Part shown: positions 44,622 through 52,931 of the stretch, piece by piece | Layout of the letters: each line of letters begins with the position of its first letter | Numbering within the stretch: position 1 is the first letter of the stretch | NCBI GenBank assembly: GCA_029551395.1 | Contig: JAKPFN010000066.1 | Coordinates: forward strand, 58,252-122,251 | Length of the DNA: 64,000 bases | Direction of reading: 5' to 3' | DNA from: Armatimonadota bacterium | GTDB taxonomy: Bacteria; Armatimonadota; UBA5829; DTLH01 | The notes under the pieces: model-generated | Told to the model about the DNA's origin: nothing | Database searches by the model: none | The model's input: only the letters and a program-made list of their open reading frames with translations | Translations under genes and position numbers: made by a program

Positions 44622-46355
44622 ATGAAAAAGGATAGCTTGTTAATATTGATTTTGATGGCGGTTTTGATTGCCATCCCAACCAGCGTCCACGCAAATGCAG
44701 CTAAAATGTCGCCTGACCTTTTAGAATTGGTCCAGAGCGCAGAAAGATCGGCTTCCAAACAAGGAGTCGATCCAGGTATTCCGGTCATTGTACAGACAGC
44801 CGGGATGATGAACAACAATCATAGAACCTCGATACGGGGACTTGGAGTTAATATCAACCACGAGTTCCAAATGGTTGATGGTTTCACTGCCAGAGTGCCT
44901 GCAAGGGTATTGGCACGCCTCGCTAATCTTCCATGTATCAACTACATCACCTTAGACCGACCAGTAAGAATGAACATGGACTACACCGCTGCAGCCATAG
45001 ACCTGAAAGAAGCGCATGTTGACCATAACCTTTCTGGTCACGGGGTTGGAGTTGCAGTAATCGACAGTGGAATTGCTCATAACTGGGACTTAAATGGTAG
45101 GATTGCAGGATTTCGCGATCTTGTAAAAGGCAGATATGCACCTTACGATGACAATGGGCATGGCACCCATGTTGCCGGTATCATTGCCGGAACTGGCGCA
45201 TTGTCCAATGGTAAGTACAAAGGTGTAGCTCCCGGAGCACATATCTATTCCATCAAGGTCCTTGATGCTGAAGGCAAAGGAATGAGCAGTAATGTCATCA
45301 AGGCTATTGATATGGCAATCTACTACCGCAACTACTTCAATATTAGGGTCATCAACCTTTCACTCAGCGGCCCCATCCTGGAGTCCTACAGGCTCGACCC
45401 TATGTGCCAGGCTGTTGAACGGGCCTGGAAGGCTGGTATTGTGGTAGTATGTGCTGCCGGTAATCTGGGCACTTATGGTTACGGAACGGTTGGCAGCCCT
45501 GGAAATGACCCATTCGTTATAACAGTTGGAGCTATGAACTGCAAGTTCACCTATGACACAAGTGATGATGTCATAGGCAGCTACAGTTCCAAAGGACTTA
45601 CAAGGTTCGACTGCATTTTAAAGCCGGATTTGGTCGCTCCTGGAAACAAGGTAGCATCCATCAGAGTTCCTGGTTCCTATCTGGATTCTCAGTTCCCTGA
45701 GAATCGGGTCGGAATGCATTATTTCCGCCTGAGCGGCACAAGTATGGCAGTCCCAGCCGTTGCAGGTGCTGCAGCAGTGCTCTTTGAAAAAGATCCCTGG
45801 ATCTCACCTGATACTGTCAAGGCTAGATTGATGCTGTCTGCTGAGAAGACAGGCGGAGATGCTCTTACTTATGGTGCAGGCTGCCTTAACATTGGTGAAG
45901 CACTGAAAATTGAGGATGAAATCTCCCGGTTTGCTATTTCCCCAACGATTATGCAGCTTGAAGATGGCACTATCGTTGCTATGGACACCCTTTTAGTCGA
46001 TGGAGATAACGCTGTATGGGGCGACAATGCTGTTTGGGGCCGCAATGCAGTGTGGGGTGACAACGCTGTATGGGGAGACAACGCGGTCTGGGGCAGAAAT
46101 GCTGTATGGGGCGATAATGCTGTTTGGGGCCGCAATGCAGTCTGGGGTGACAATGCCGTTTGGGGAGACAATGCTGTATGGGGCGACAACGCCGTCTGGG
46201 GAGATAACGCCGTATGGGGTCGCAATGCAATGCTGGGCGACTTACCGGAAGCGCCCGATACAACAGTCACTTCAGACAGCGGAGGTACAAATAAAATGAA
46301 TATAACATGGGGCCGAAGATTCGGTGGAAGTGCTTGGGTTAGATTCCATTACTAA
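44622..46355 (+). CDS. Subtilisin-like (S8) serine protease with NAVWG repeats
   Basis: 577 residues from ATG 44622 (GGAGGAG upstream). Signal peptide (LLILILMAVLIAIPTSVHA), a propeptide (about 30-115), then an intact S8 catalytic domain: Asp in VAVIDSGIAHNWD, His in NGHGTHVAGIIAG, the oxyanion Asn in VVCAAGNLG and Ser in LSGTSMAVPAVAG. After residue about 455 come 13 copies of a six-residue unit (DNAVWG or RNAVWG, the last RNAMLG) and a short basic/aromatic C-terminus (WGRRFGGSAWVRFHY). It is secreted. Trp-Gly-rich hexapeptide tails occur in other bacterial subtilases but their role is unknown. Expression is probably set by riboswitch 2 and so by c-di-GMP. A strong terminator follows. Confidence 0.94.
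   Translation: MKKDSLLILILMAVLIAIPTSVHANAAKMSPDLLELVQSAERSASKQGVDPGIPVIVQTAGMMNNNHRTSIRGLGVNINHEFQMVDGFTARVPARVLARLANLPCINYITLDRPVRMNMDYTAAAIDLKEAHVDHNLSGHGVGVAVIDSGIAHNWDLNGRIAGFRDLVKGRYAPYDDNGHGTHVAGIIAGTGALSNGKYKGVAPGAHIYSIKVLDAEGKGMSSNVIKAIDMAIYYRNYFNIRVINLSLSGPILESYRLDPMCQAVERAWKAGIVVVCAAGNLGTYGYGTVGSPGNDPFVITVGAMNCKFTYDTSDDVIGSYSSKGLTRFDCILKPDLVAPGNKVASIRVPGSYLDSQFPENRVGMHYFRLSGTSMAVPAVAGAAAVLFEKDPWISPDTVKARLMLSAEKTGGDALTYGAGCLNIGEALKIEDEISRFAISPTIMQLEDGTIVAMDTLLVDGDNAVWGDNAVWGRNAVWGDNAVWGDNAVWGRNAVWGDNAVWGRNAVWGDNAVWGDNAVWGDNAVWGDNAVWGRNAMLGDLPEAPDTTVTSDSGGTNKMNITWGRRFGGSAWVRFHY
46005..46238 (+). repeat. 18-base coding tandem repeat (13 units)
   Basis: Thirteen in-frame units of 18 bases encode (D/R)-N-A-V-W-G. 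Third-codon positions vary freely (GCT/GCA/GCC/GCG, GTA/GTT/GTG/GTC) while the amino acids are nearly invariant. Selection therefore acts on the protein and the array is not a very recent slippage product. Confidence 0.95.
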
Positions 46356-46371
46356 CAAGTAGTAAGTCGGT

Positions 46372-46406
46372 ATCAGGCCGGAAGTACATAAGGCTTCCGG
46401 CCTGAT
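46372..46406 (+). terminator. Terminator of the subtilase gene
   Basis: ATCAGGCCGGAAG / CTTCCGGCCTGAT, a perfect 13-bp stem followed by ATTTCCTGTT. The 46407-46566 spacer holds only the leader of the next gene. Confidence 0.85.
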
Positions 46407-46566
46407 ATTTCCTGTTACTATCTGGCGGCCTTTACTGAATGGATTGATTTTACCCTTGGTTTTGAGGATTTTTTATCCGATTATAACCAATAAGCAGTGT
46501 TGCTGTTTGCCGTGGATTCACTGTACTACCTTATTAAAGGTAGAATCCATCCGGACTGAGGGTCAT

Positions 46567-48981
46567 ATGAAAGACTTTCCGCTTAGCGCCAAGATATTTG
46601 TATACTCAGTAGTCACAGGCGGGCTGATTGTTATTGGGCCGTCTTTAGTTACATGTGACTACCGAAGACCGCTTGAGTTGTTCCTGTTCCTGATACTGGC
46701 AGCATTAGCCGGGTCGAAGAAAATCAGGTTAATCAGGTCAAAAAGCGCAGAGTCAACAGGCACAATGTCTGTTGCTTTTGCTGTGACATTTGCTGCAATG
46801 TTGCACTTTGGCCCTGCAGGAGGCGCGCTTGTAGGACTTGTCAGCGGATTGTCTGCCTGTTTGTATCCCAAGAGGCAGCCGTTATACCAAACAGCATTCA
46901 ATGTATCTGATATCTCTATTACGGCCTATGTTTCTGCCTATGTGCTTATGGCATTTGGTATTCTTCCAGGCGCGCTTGAGGCTTCAGACATTCTAAACAG
47001 CACGCTGCCTCTTGTGTTATCAACGCTTACCTACTACTTGCTCAATACTGTCTCAGTAGCAACTGCTATTGCCTTATCAAGCCGTGGAAGTGCTATCAAA
47101 ATATGGCATGACCACTTCCTGTGGACTGCTCCTGGCTTCTTTGCCGGTGCTTCATGTGCTGTAATAGCTGAGATTCTATATCACGAGTTGAATAGAAACC
47201 TGATGCTTCTTGCGCTGCCTATCCTGTATCTGACTTACTACTCTTACAAGATTTATGTAGAGAAAGCAGAACAGAGCCAGCGGCATATAGAAGAACTTCA
47301 AATGGGGCAGGAGCAGCTTGCTGCTTTGTATCTGGCTACCATAGAGTCTCTAGCTACGGCGATTGATGCCAAAGACACTTACACTCGGGAACATATCAAC
47401 CGTGTGCAGATGATTGCAGTCAAAATCGCTATTGCAATGGGTCTCTCAGGCTCGGATTTGGAAGGTATCCGCACTGCTGCACTCTTACATGACATCGGTA
47501 AACTCGGTGTGCCGGAGCACATCCTGTTGAAGCCCGGTAAACTTACGCTGGAAGAGTATCAGAAGGTTCAAAAACATTCGACTATTGGCGCAAAAATACT
47601 GGACCCGGTCCAATTTCCATGGCCTGTCGCGGCTGTAGTCCGCTGTCACCATGAAAAATTCGATGGAACCGGATATCCTGATGGGCTTAAAGGGGAAGAT
47701 ATTCCTCTTGGAGCCAGAGTGTTGGCAATTGCTGATGTATATGACGCGCTGACTTCTGATAGAAGCTACCGGGAAGGTTGGAGCCACGAAAATGCTGTAG
47801 AGCATATCAAATCATTGTCAGGAACGCATTTCGACCCGAATGTAGTTGAAGCCTTTGTTAGTATTGCAGATGAGATAGCAGTATTTGCTCAATCCTCTAA
47901 ACAAATACATAAGGAAAACGAGCAGGGAGACGAAAATCAGGAGCATCGTGGTGAACATGATGCTGCGGATGACATTGCAAGGGCAAACCATGAACTCATG
48001 GCGCTTTTCGAGCTTGCTCAGACTCTCAGCACAACTCTTAACCTGGACGAGGTTCTGATTCTGCTGGCTAATAAGATTAAAAATGTTATTCGAGCATCTT
48101 CCTGTGTGATTTTTTTAAAGGACACGGAGCAGCCTGAAACAATGGTTGCAGATGTGGCTGTAGGCGTAAACCGGGACCATTTTACCGGGGCTGTGGTATC
48201 GACCGGAGAAGGCAAGACCGGTCAAGTAGTTGAGACTTGCGAGCCTTATATCGGACTTTATGATAAGTCTGATGTTGTTCTTCAGTCTACATATTCGGAC
48301 TGGACACCACTTCAATCAGCCCTGATCGTCCCGTTGGTCTGTGATGATCAACGGTTGGGAACGCTTAATGTGTATCATACAGAGGCAAATGCATTTTCTG
48401 CTGATGACTTGCGAGTTCTTTTGGTTGTGGCTAAACAAGCTGGAACGGCTGTCCAGAATGCCAGAATATTCGAGCAGACACGCGAGTCGGCAATCCGAGA
48501 TCCTCTGACAGGACTTCATAACATCAGGTTCCTTTTTTCTAATTTGGAGCAGGAATTGAGTCGGGCGCAGAGATTTGGGCGTGCTCTTTCGGTGCTTGGA
48601 ATCGACCTTGATAACTTTAAGCTAATCAACGATAACTTCGGACATCAGAAAGGGGATGCTGTCCTCAAAGATGTGTCTCAAATTCTCAGACAGTCAGTTC
48701 GTGAATATGACCTGATTGTTCGTTACTCGGGTGATGAGTTTATTGTTGTGCTTCCTGAAACAGACCTTAACGAAGCACAGAAAACAGCCGCCAGAATAAA
48801 GCAGGCAATTGCAGGATATGCATCTCGATTGCCAAGCCGGAATCTGGCACCCCTTGGCGCAAGCATAGGTATTGCATCTTATCCGAATGATGGTGGAGAT
48901 GTAAAAACACTCTTAGCCAAGGCTGATGCGGCAATGTATGAAGATAAGAGGGCCAGGAAGGGACAATCAATGGCTGCATAA
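46567..48981 (+). CDS. Membrane HD-GYP / GAF / GGDEF cyclic-di-GMP enzyme
   Basis: 804 residues from ATG 46567 (GAGG 5 bases upstream). N-terminal membrane domain with six or more spans (about 8-230), a short coiled coil (QSQRHIEELQMGQEQL), then a full HD-GYP phosphodiesterase: HDIGKLGVPEHIL with the HD pair and HHEKFDGTGYPDGLKG with the HHExxDGxGYP signature. A GAF sensor domain follows (about 480-630) and a C-terminal GGDEF cyclase domain (LDNFKLINDNFGHQKGDAVL, then RYSGDEFIVVLPE). SGDEF differs from GGDEF at the first glycine, a variant compatible with activity. It may both make and break c-di-GMP, adjacent to a c-di-GMP-controlled gene. Inner membrane. Confidence 0.95.
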   Translation: MKDFPLSAKIFVYSVVTGGLIVIGPSLVTCDYRRPLELFLFLILAALAGSKKIRLIRSKSAESTGTMSVAFAVTFAAMLHFGPAGGALVGLVSGLSACLYPKRQPLYQTAFNVSDISITAYVSAYVLMAFGILPGALEASDILNSTLPLVLSTLTYYLLNTVSVATAIALSSRGSAIKIWHDHFLWTAPGFFAGASCAVIAEILYHELNRNLMLLALPILYLTYYSYKIYVEKAEQSQRHIEELQMGQEQLAALYLATIESLATAIDAKDTYTREHINRVQMIAVKIAIAMGLSGSDLEGIRTAALLHDIGKLGVPEHILLKPGKLTLEEYQKVQKHSTIGAKILDPVQFPWPVAAVVRCHHEKFDGTGYPDGLKGEDIPLGARVLAIADVYDALTSDRSYREGWSHENAVEHIKSLSGTHFDPNVVEAFVSIADEIAVFAQSSKQIHKENEQGDENQEHRGEHDAADDIARANHELMALFELAQTLSTTLNLDEVLILLANKIKNVIRASSCVIFLKDTEQPETMVADVAVGVNRDHFTGAVVSTGEGKTGQVVETCEPYIGLYDKSDVVLQSTYSDWTPLQSALIVPLVCDDQRLGTLNVYHTEANAFSADDLRVLLVVAKQAGTAVQNARIFEQTRESAIRDPLTGLHNIRFLFSNLEQELSRAQRFGRALSVLGIDLDNFKLINDNFGHQKGDAVLKDVSQILRQSVREYDLIVRYSGDEFIVVLPETDLNEAQKTAARIKQAIAGYASRLPSRNLAPLGASIGIASYPNDGGDVKTLLAKADAAMYEDKRARKGQSMAA

Positions 48982-49005
48982 AGGGCCGGAAGGAAGTGAA
49001 CTGCT

Positions 49006-49203
49006 ATGCCTAACTGTTGCAGTAACTACAAAGTTCGCGGCTGTCCTGCGAGCCTTTATCTAACCTGCCCAGCTTACCATTCTAACAAAAATTGCTGGGA
49101 AGTACGAAAGAAACCCTGTTGTCCTGCAGAGAATCTTGCTAAATGCGCAACATGTGCTGTCTTTGCACGTGGACATGCAGAAATTAGTAGTAGACTCACA
49201 TAA
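49006..49203 (+). CDS. Cys-rich 65-residue protein (two-CW-like)
   Basis: ATG with GGAAG 9 bases upstream, 24 bases after the c-di-GMP enzyme. Nine cysteines in the first 50 residues (NCCSNYKVRGC, YLTCPAY, NCWEVRKKPCC, LAKCATCAVFARG). The CWEV...CC...CATC pattern is close to the two-CW / zinc- or FeS-binding mini-domains found in signalling proteins. It has no signal peptide and is probably cytoplasmic, possibly a metal or redox accessory to the flanking c-di-GMP enzymes. The assignment is by motif resemblance only. Confidence 0.7.
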   Translation: MPNCCSNYKVRGCPASLYLTCPAYHSNKNCWEVRKKPCCPAENLAKCATCAVFARGHAEISSRLT

Positions 49204-49225
49204 TATTGCTGTTGTGATAAACAAT

Positions 49226-49303
49226 ACAGACAACTGTCAGCAGCTCAGGTATTGAGCCTGTTGACTTAGGATTCTAATCCCTGAGCTTCTGACGGTTGTC
49301 TGT
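49226..49303 (+). promoter_or_regulatory. Multi-stem RNA element before the degenerate GGDEF gene
   Basis: Outer stem ACAGACAAC / GTTGTCTGT (9 bp) continues as GTCAG / CTGAC, then CTCAGG / CCTGAG. Inside, CAGG/CCTG and GGATT/AATCC can form two small hairpins. CCATTTT follows. It fits a terminator for the upstream operon or a leader element of the next gene 18 bases on. It matches no riboswitch that I know. Confidence 0.5.
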
Positions 49304-49320
49304 CCATTTTATGAGTTGCA

Positions 49321-50544
49321 ATGAATAAATCTAAACATAAGACAGTTTTCGGAATAGTTTATAAAGCATTTAGAAGCATAACAGGAGTAGTTATAACGTT
49401 TGGTGGTCTTCTTCTAATCGCTGGATTTACCTTAAACAGTCCAATCGATGCAACTGTTGCTGCACTTTGCATCATTGGTTTTGTAGCAGGTGGAGTTCGA
49501 GCAGCCATAGGAACACCAGATTCCGTTGAGCGTATAGAGATTAATACCAAGGCTGCTGTAACTTATGGTGCAGCGATTGCTTTAGGCCCGATAACTGCCG
49601 CTGGCCTGGCTGCTCTGGCAGCTTTAGGTTCAATAACACTTACTAAAGAGCCTGATGTACCTTTTCGCGTCCAATTGCGGCGCATTGCTATGCCTCCAGT
49701 GCAGGCAAGTATAACTGGTTTGGCATTTTTGCTATTTGGAGGCAATATAACTGCCCCAACCAGTATCGATTCAATTCCTGCTGCGTTCTTTGCTGCTGCC
49801 ATCTTCACATTGTCTGAAAAAATGCTCAATCGCAGTGCCACACCAGCTTATCCATTGGCTGTCTCGCTTGGTATTGGCTATGGCTTTAGTGGTGTGGCAA
49901 GGCTTTTGCCTCCGTACGCACTTTTATTGACCGCACTTCCGGTTGCTATGGTCCTTTACAAACTTCTCAGGCAGGAGAGAGTCCAGCAGGCTTCTACAGT
50001 GGAGACGCAAGAGAGTGCACCTGAAACCCAAACAGAGACAGCGAGGCCATCTCTGCTCGACCCGCTTACCGGGCTTGCTAATCAGAGATATCTTGAGATG
50101 TTTCTTCACCAGGAAGTCAGCCGGTCGGAGCGTTCCGGGCAGCCCATCAGCGTGCTTCTTGTAGATATCGATGACTTTGCTAAAATCAACCATGTTGACG
50201 GACAGGAAGCTGCTGACCGATGTCTTATGGCTCTGGGCGCTGGATTCCGGCGGATGCTGAGAGAATACGATGTCGTTGCCAGGTATAAGGACGATGAGTT
50301 TGTTCTGGTGCTTCCAGATACCACACCGGAAGCAGCATCAGAGATAGCACACAGAATACACTTGGCGCTGTCAGGCCAGGTGATGCCAATTCGTGCCAGA
50401 TTTTCTATAGGTATTGCCACGTATCCTGCATTTGGAACTACCGTAGACGACCTTCTGGCATCTGCACACCACGCGCTGAACCGCGCGAAATTCTCTGGAA
50501 AAGATACAATCCGAAGCTGCCACCAACTCGCCAAGGCAAGCTGA
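49321..50544 (+). CDS. Membrane protein with degenerate GGDEF domain
   Basis: 407 residues. An N-terminal hydrophobic domain (about 20-215) has six or more spans. A linker rich in Gln/Glu/Thr (VETQESAPETQTETARP) precedes a GGDEF-fold domain (LLDPLTGLANQRYLEMFLHQ, VLLVDIDDFAKINHVDG, RYKDDEFVLVLPDT, FSIGIATYPAF). The active-site GGDEF is replaced by KDDEF, losing both glycines, so cyclase activity is doubtful and a c-di-GMP-binding or structural role is more likely. The DPLTGLANQR and DIDDF segments are retained. The start has a poor ribosome-binding site and lies just after a structured leader. Paralogue-like to the C-terminus of the preceding HD-GYP protein. Confidence 0.85.
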   Translation: MNKSKHKTVFGIVYKAFRSITGVVITFGGLLLIAGFTLNSPIDATVAALCIIGFVAGGVRAAIGTPDSVERIEINTKAAVTYGAAIALGPITAAGLAALAALGSITLTKEPDVPFRVQLRRIAMPPVQASITGLAFLLFGGNITAPTSIDSIPAAFFAAAIFTLSEKMLNRSATPAYPLAVSLGIGYGFSGVARLLPPYALLLTALPVAMVLYKLLRQERVQQASTVETQESAPETQTETARPSLLDPLTGLANQRYLEMFLHQEVSRSERSGQPISVLLVDIDDFAKINHVDGQEAADRCLMALGAGFRRMLREYDVVARYKDDEFVLVLPDTTPEAASEIAHRIHLALSGQVMPIRARFSIGIATYPAFGTTVDDLLASAHHALNRAKFSGKDTIRSCHQLAKAS

Positions 50545-50642
50545 CGGCTCCATAGGTAACGGTATGGAAATTAGCTAACCGGCAGATGATTACTACTGCT
50601 ATACAGCTTCTATAGCCATTTCAGTATCGCCTGACGGTTTAG

Positions 50643-52724
50643 TTAGTCTGCCCGAAGTATCGCGTATGTTGCGTCTACTGTCCGTTCAAATGTGCCTGCA
50701 GAACGCCTGCCGCCAATCGTAAATGTGCGGTTCTCAGGATTTCTTGTGCACTTGACAGTAATCTTACCGTTTGTTGCAGCTATGGCAAACTCGGCTCCTC
50801 TATAATAAAGCCCTCTGACTCCAACCTGAGTCAACGCACTTGGCAGCTTCGGTTCAATCATCAACCCATCTGGAGTTGCCTCTATACCCAGGAATCCGTA
50901 AAGGAAGGTAAGCGGTACCAGAGTTGTTTCAACGAACTCAGCATCTATTCCAAGCGCGCCTGGAGAGCCTGCCCCCTGGAGCTTGCCTGGTTCCATATAA
51001 TACTCTCGATACCCACCGGCATCCCATACTTCGCTGTACCAGTCAAGGATACTCTTTAATCTGGCATAGGCATCATCCGGGCTTTTATATTTGATGCGGT
51101 TCATAATATCGTAGAACGATAAATAGGCTGCTGTGCCGCCATCCTGAACCTGACCGCCCCATGGGATAGACGATGGATTAGCCCATAGCCAGCAGTACCA
51201 GTCTGTGTTTCGTTTTGTAGTTGCTCTTGGTGCAAATCTCCATTTGTAGATATCTTTTCCGGTACTGGTATCTCCTTCGATGGTGCGTTCTCCGTCCAGC
51301 CAGGAGTAGATGCTTTTAGCTTTATTTGCGTCTCCAAGCCCATAGTAAAGCGCTTCCATATTTGCGAAGACAAAACCATAATCATGCCGTTTGCCGGTTG
51401 TATCTTCACAGCCGATGAACCGTCCTTTTTCACTGTCCCAGAAGAACTCTCCAGCTTTCTTTGCAACTGCCTGAGCCTGCTTCCTAAACGAGTTTGCATC
51501 TTCACCATAAGGATTCGGCTTGGCGGCAAGTTTCATGGCAGCATCTTCAAGGTCAGCCATTGCTTTTAAGGCAGCCACATAGTAGGCATTGGTGTAGACG
51601 CTCTTGTGGCCCATCGGAAGCAGGTCCCAGTAGTCACTGCCTAAGCCATAACCTGTGCGTATTTTTGGTGACATACCTGATGTGCCGTCATGCCCCCAGT
51701 AAGGGATGACTACCATGCTCTCCTTATCGCCCTTCAATTGACTTCTAAGATAATGAGCAGCAAGCCGGATTCTGTCTATGTTTTTCTTCAGAAAATCGTC
51801 ATCTCCCGTCCAGAGATAGTAACGCCAGTTAGCCAGGATGAAGCTCGTGTTATTTACAGCGTGCCGGGTATCATAGGCACAGTGAACCCGGTCCATATGG
51901 AGTTCGATGCCATCTTCCGGCATAACGGTAACAGGTGTCAGCCGGAGTTGGGTAATAGTTCCTTGCCAGCCTGGGTACTGGTATATCGGGATATAAAAAT
52001 CTACAGGACGGGCGTTATTGACGGTAAACTCGACCATATTGTCTTCAGACCACTCCGGCTCTTTGTCTGTAGTCCATTCCAGTTTCATTGGAATGTGATG
52101 AGAACACCCTATGCCAATGATTAAATATGGAGATTGGTACGCTTCTATGGCCAGGTTTTCTGCTGTTATATATGCGTCCTGTTCGACCAGCAGGATGTGC
52201 CATGCTCCGCCATCTCCGACAGTAGTAGTACCGCCGCCTTCTATCTTCCATCCGTCCTGCCCTACATCAGCAGAATTCCAGTCCCATGCTTTAGCTCTGC
52301 CCTGACTGTGAGTATAGTCAGGAAACGGCCATCCCAGCTTGTTGCGGTATTCAGACGTTGGCGGATAGGTATAGACATAACCGTCCGGGTCAAGCTGGAT
52401 TGTCAACAGGAAGTGTTTGAGGTCTGCGTTGTAATCTCTTCCTAATGCCCTGTTTTTTGATGTATCCATCCAGATGGTCGAGAGTGCGTTCCATTCCCGC
52501 CAGAACGTCTGTTGATTGCCTGTATACGCTCCAGGTCCAGGCGATGCAAGGTAATGCCGCGCGAAGAAATCGTTCAGCAGCACGTCGTACTTCAGGTCAG
52601 ACGAGAAGAACTTGGGAAACTGCGAACTTGGCACCGGTACCTGCCAGTGCTTATTGAGGTTTTGCGCCGGTGCGGCATTGATTAGCATGATTAATGCGAT
52701 TATAACCAGAATGCATCTCATCAT
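50643..52724 (-). CDS. Secreted six-hairpin glycoside-hydrolase-like protein
   Basis: 693 residues with a signal peptide (ILVIIALIMLINAAPAQ). The C-terminal half has the helix-pair pattern of an (alpha/alpha)6-barrel glycosidase: ANWRYYLWTGDDDFLKKNID, IPYWGHDGTSGMSP, SVYTNAYYVAALKAMADLED, GFVFANMEALYYGLGDANKA and WGGQVQDGGTAAYLSFYDIM. A beta-sandwich-like insert sits near 170-270 (AWHILLVEQDAYITAENLAI) and a beta-domain closes the protein (LPSALTQVGVRGLYYRGAEF). This layout recalls GH63/GH78/trehalase-like enzymes. The exact family and sugar cannot be fixed. Exported, with no transporter or sugar-catabolic cluster nearby apart from the isomerase-like gene transcribed towards it. Confidence 0.7.
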   Translation of the reverse strand: MMRCILVIIALIMLINAAPAQNLNKHWQVPVPSSQFPKFFSSDLKYDVLLNDFFARHYLASPGPGAYTGNQQTFWREWNALSTIWMDTSKNRALGRDYNADLKHFLLTIQLDPDGYVYTYPPTSEYRNKLGWPFPDYTHSQGRAKAWDWNSADVGQDGWKIEGGGTTTVGDGGAWHILLVEQDAYITAENLAIEAYQSPYLIIGIGCSHHIPMKLEWTTDKEPEWSEDNMVEFTVNNARPVDFYIPIYQYPGWQGTITQLRLTPVTVMPEDGIELHMDRVHCAYDTRHAVNNTSFILANWRYYLWTGDDDFLKKNIDRIRLAAHYLRSQLKGDKESMVVIPYWGHDGTSGMSPKIRTGYGLGSDYWDLLPMGHKSVYTNAYYVAALKAMADLEDAAMKLAAKPNPYGEDANSFRKQAQAVAKKAGEFFWDSEKGRFIGCEDTTGKRHDYGFVFANMEALYYGLGDANKAKSIYSWLDGERTIEGDTSTGKDIYKWRFAPRATTKRNTDWYCWLWANPSSIPWGGQVQDGGTAAYLSFYDIMNRIKYKSPDDAYARLKSILDWYSEVWDAGGYREYYMEPGKLQGAGSPGALGIDAEFVETTLVPLTFLYGFLGIEATPDGLMIEPKLPSALTQVGVRGLYYRGAEFAIAATNGKITVKCTRNPENRTFTIGGRRSAGTFERTVDATYAILRAD

Positions 52725-52931
52725 GGATGGTTTCCTTTCACATCTTGTTTGGCTTGTATATAAATGCCCGAATGAGCTAAAGGTACATTGATTTAAGTTA
52801 ATATGAACTCTTCCCTATTACTATTGGACTACTCTGATAATGCTCTGGTTCCTCACCAAGGTTTAACCTATATAGCTACAGACACAGTAAATGTCTGATG
52901 TGCTATTTTGGTGTTTGAATTGGTGATTAAA

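Noticed and set aside
46000..46270. Tandem repeat array that could be mistaken for CRISPR or a satellite, with long antisense reading frames
   Set aside because: Units are 18 bases, in frame with the subtilase, lack spacers and encode a constant hexapeptide; the antisense frames are by-products of the repeat.
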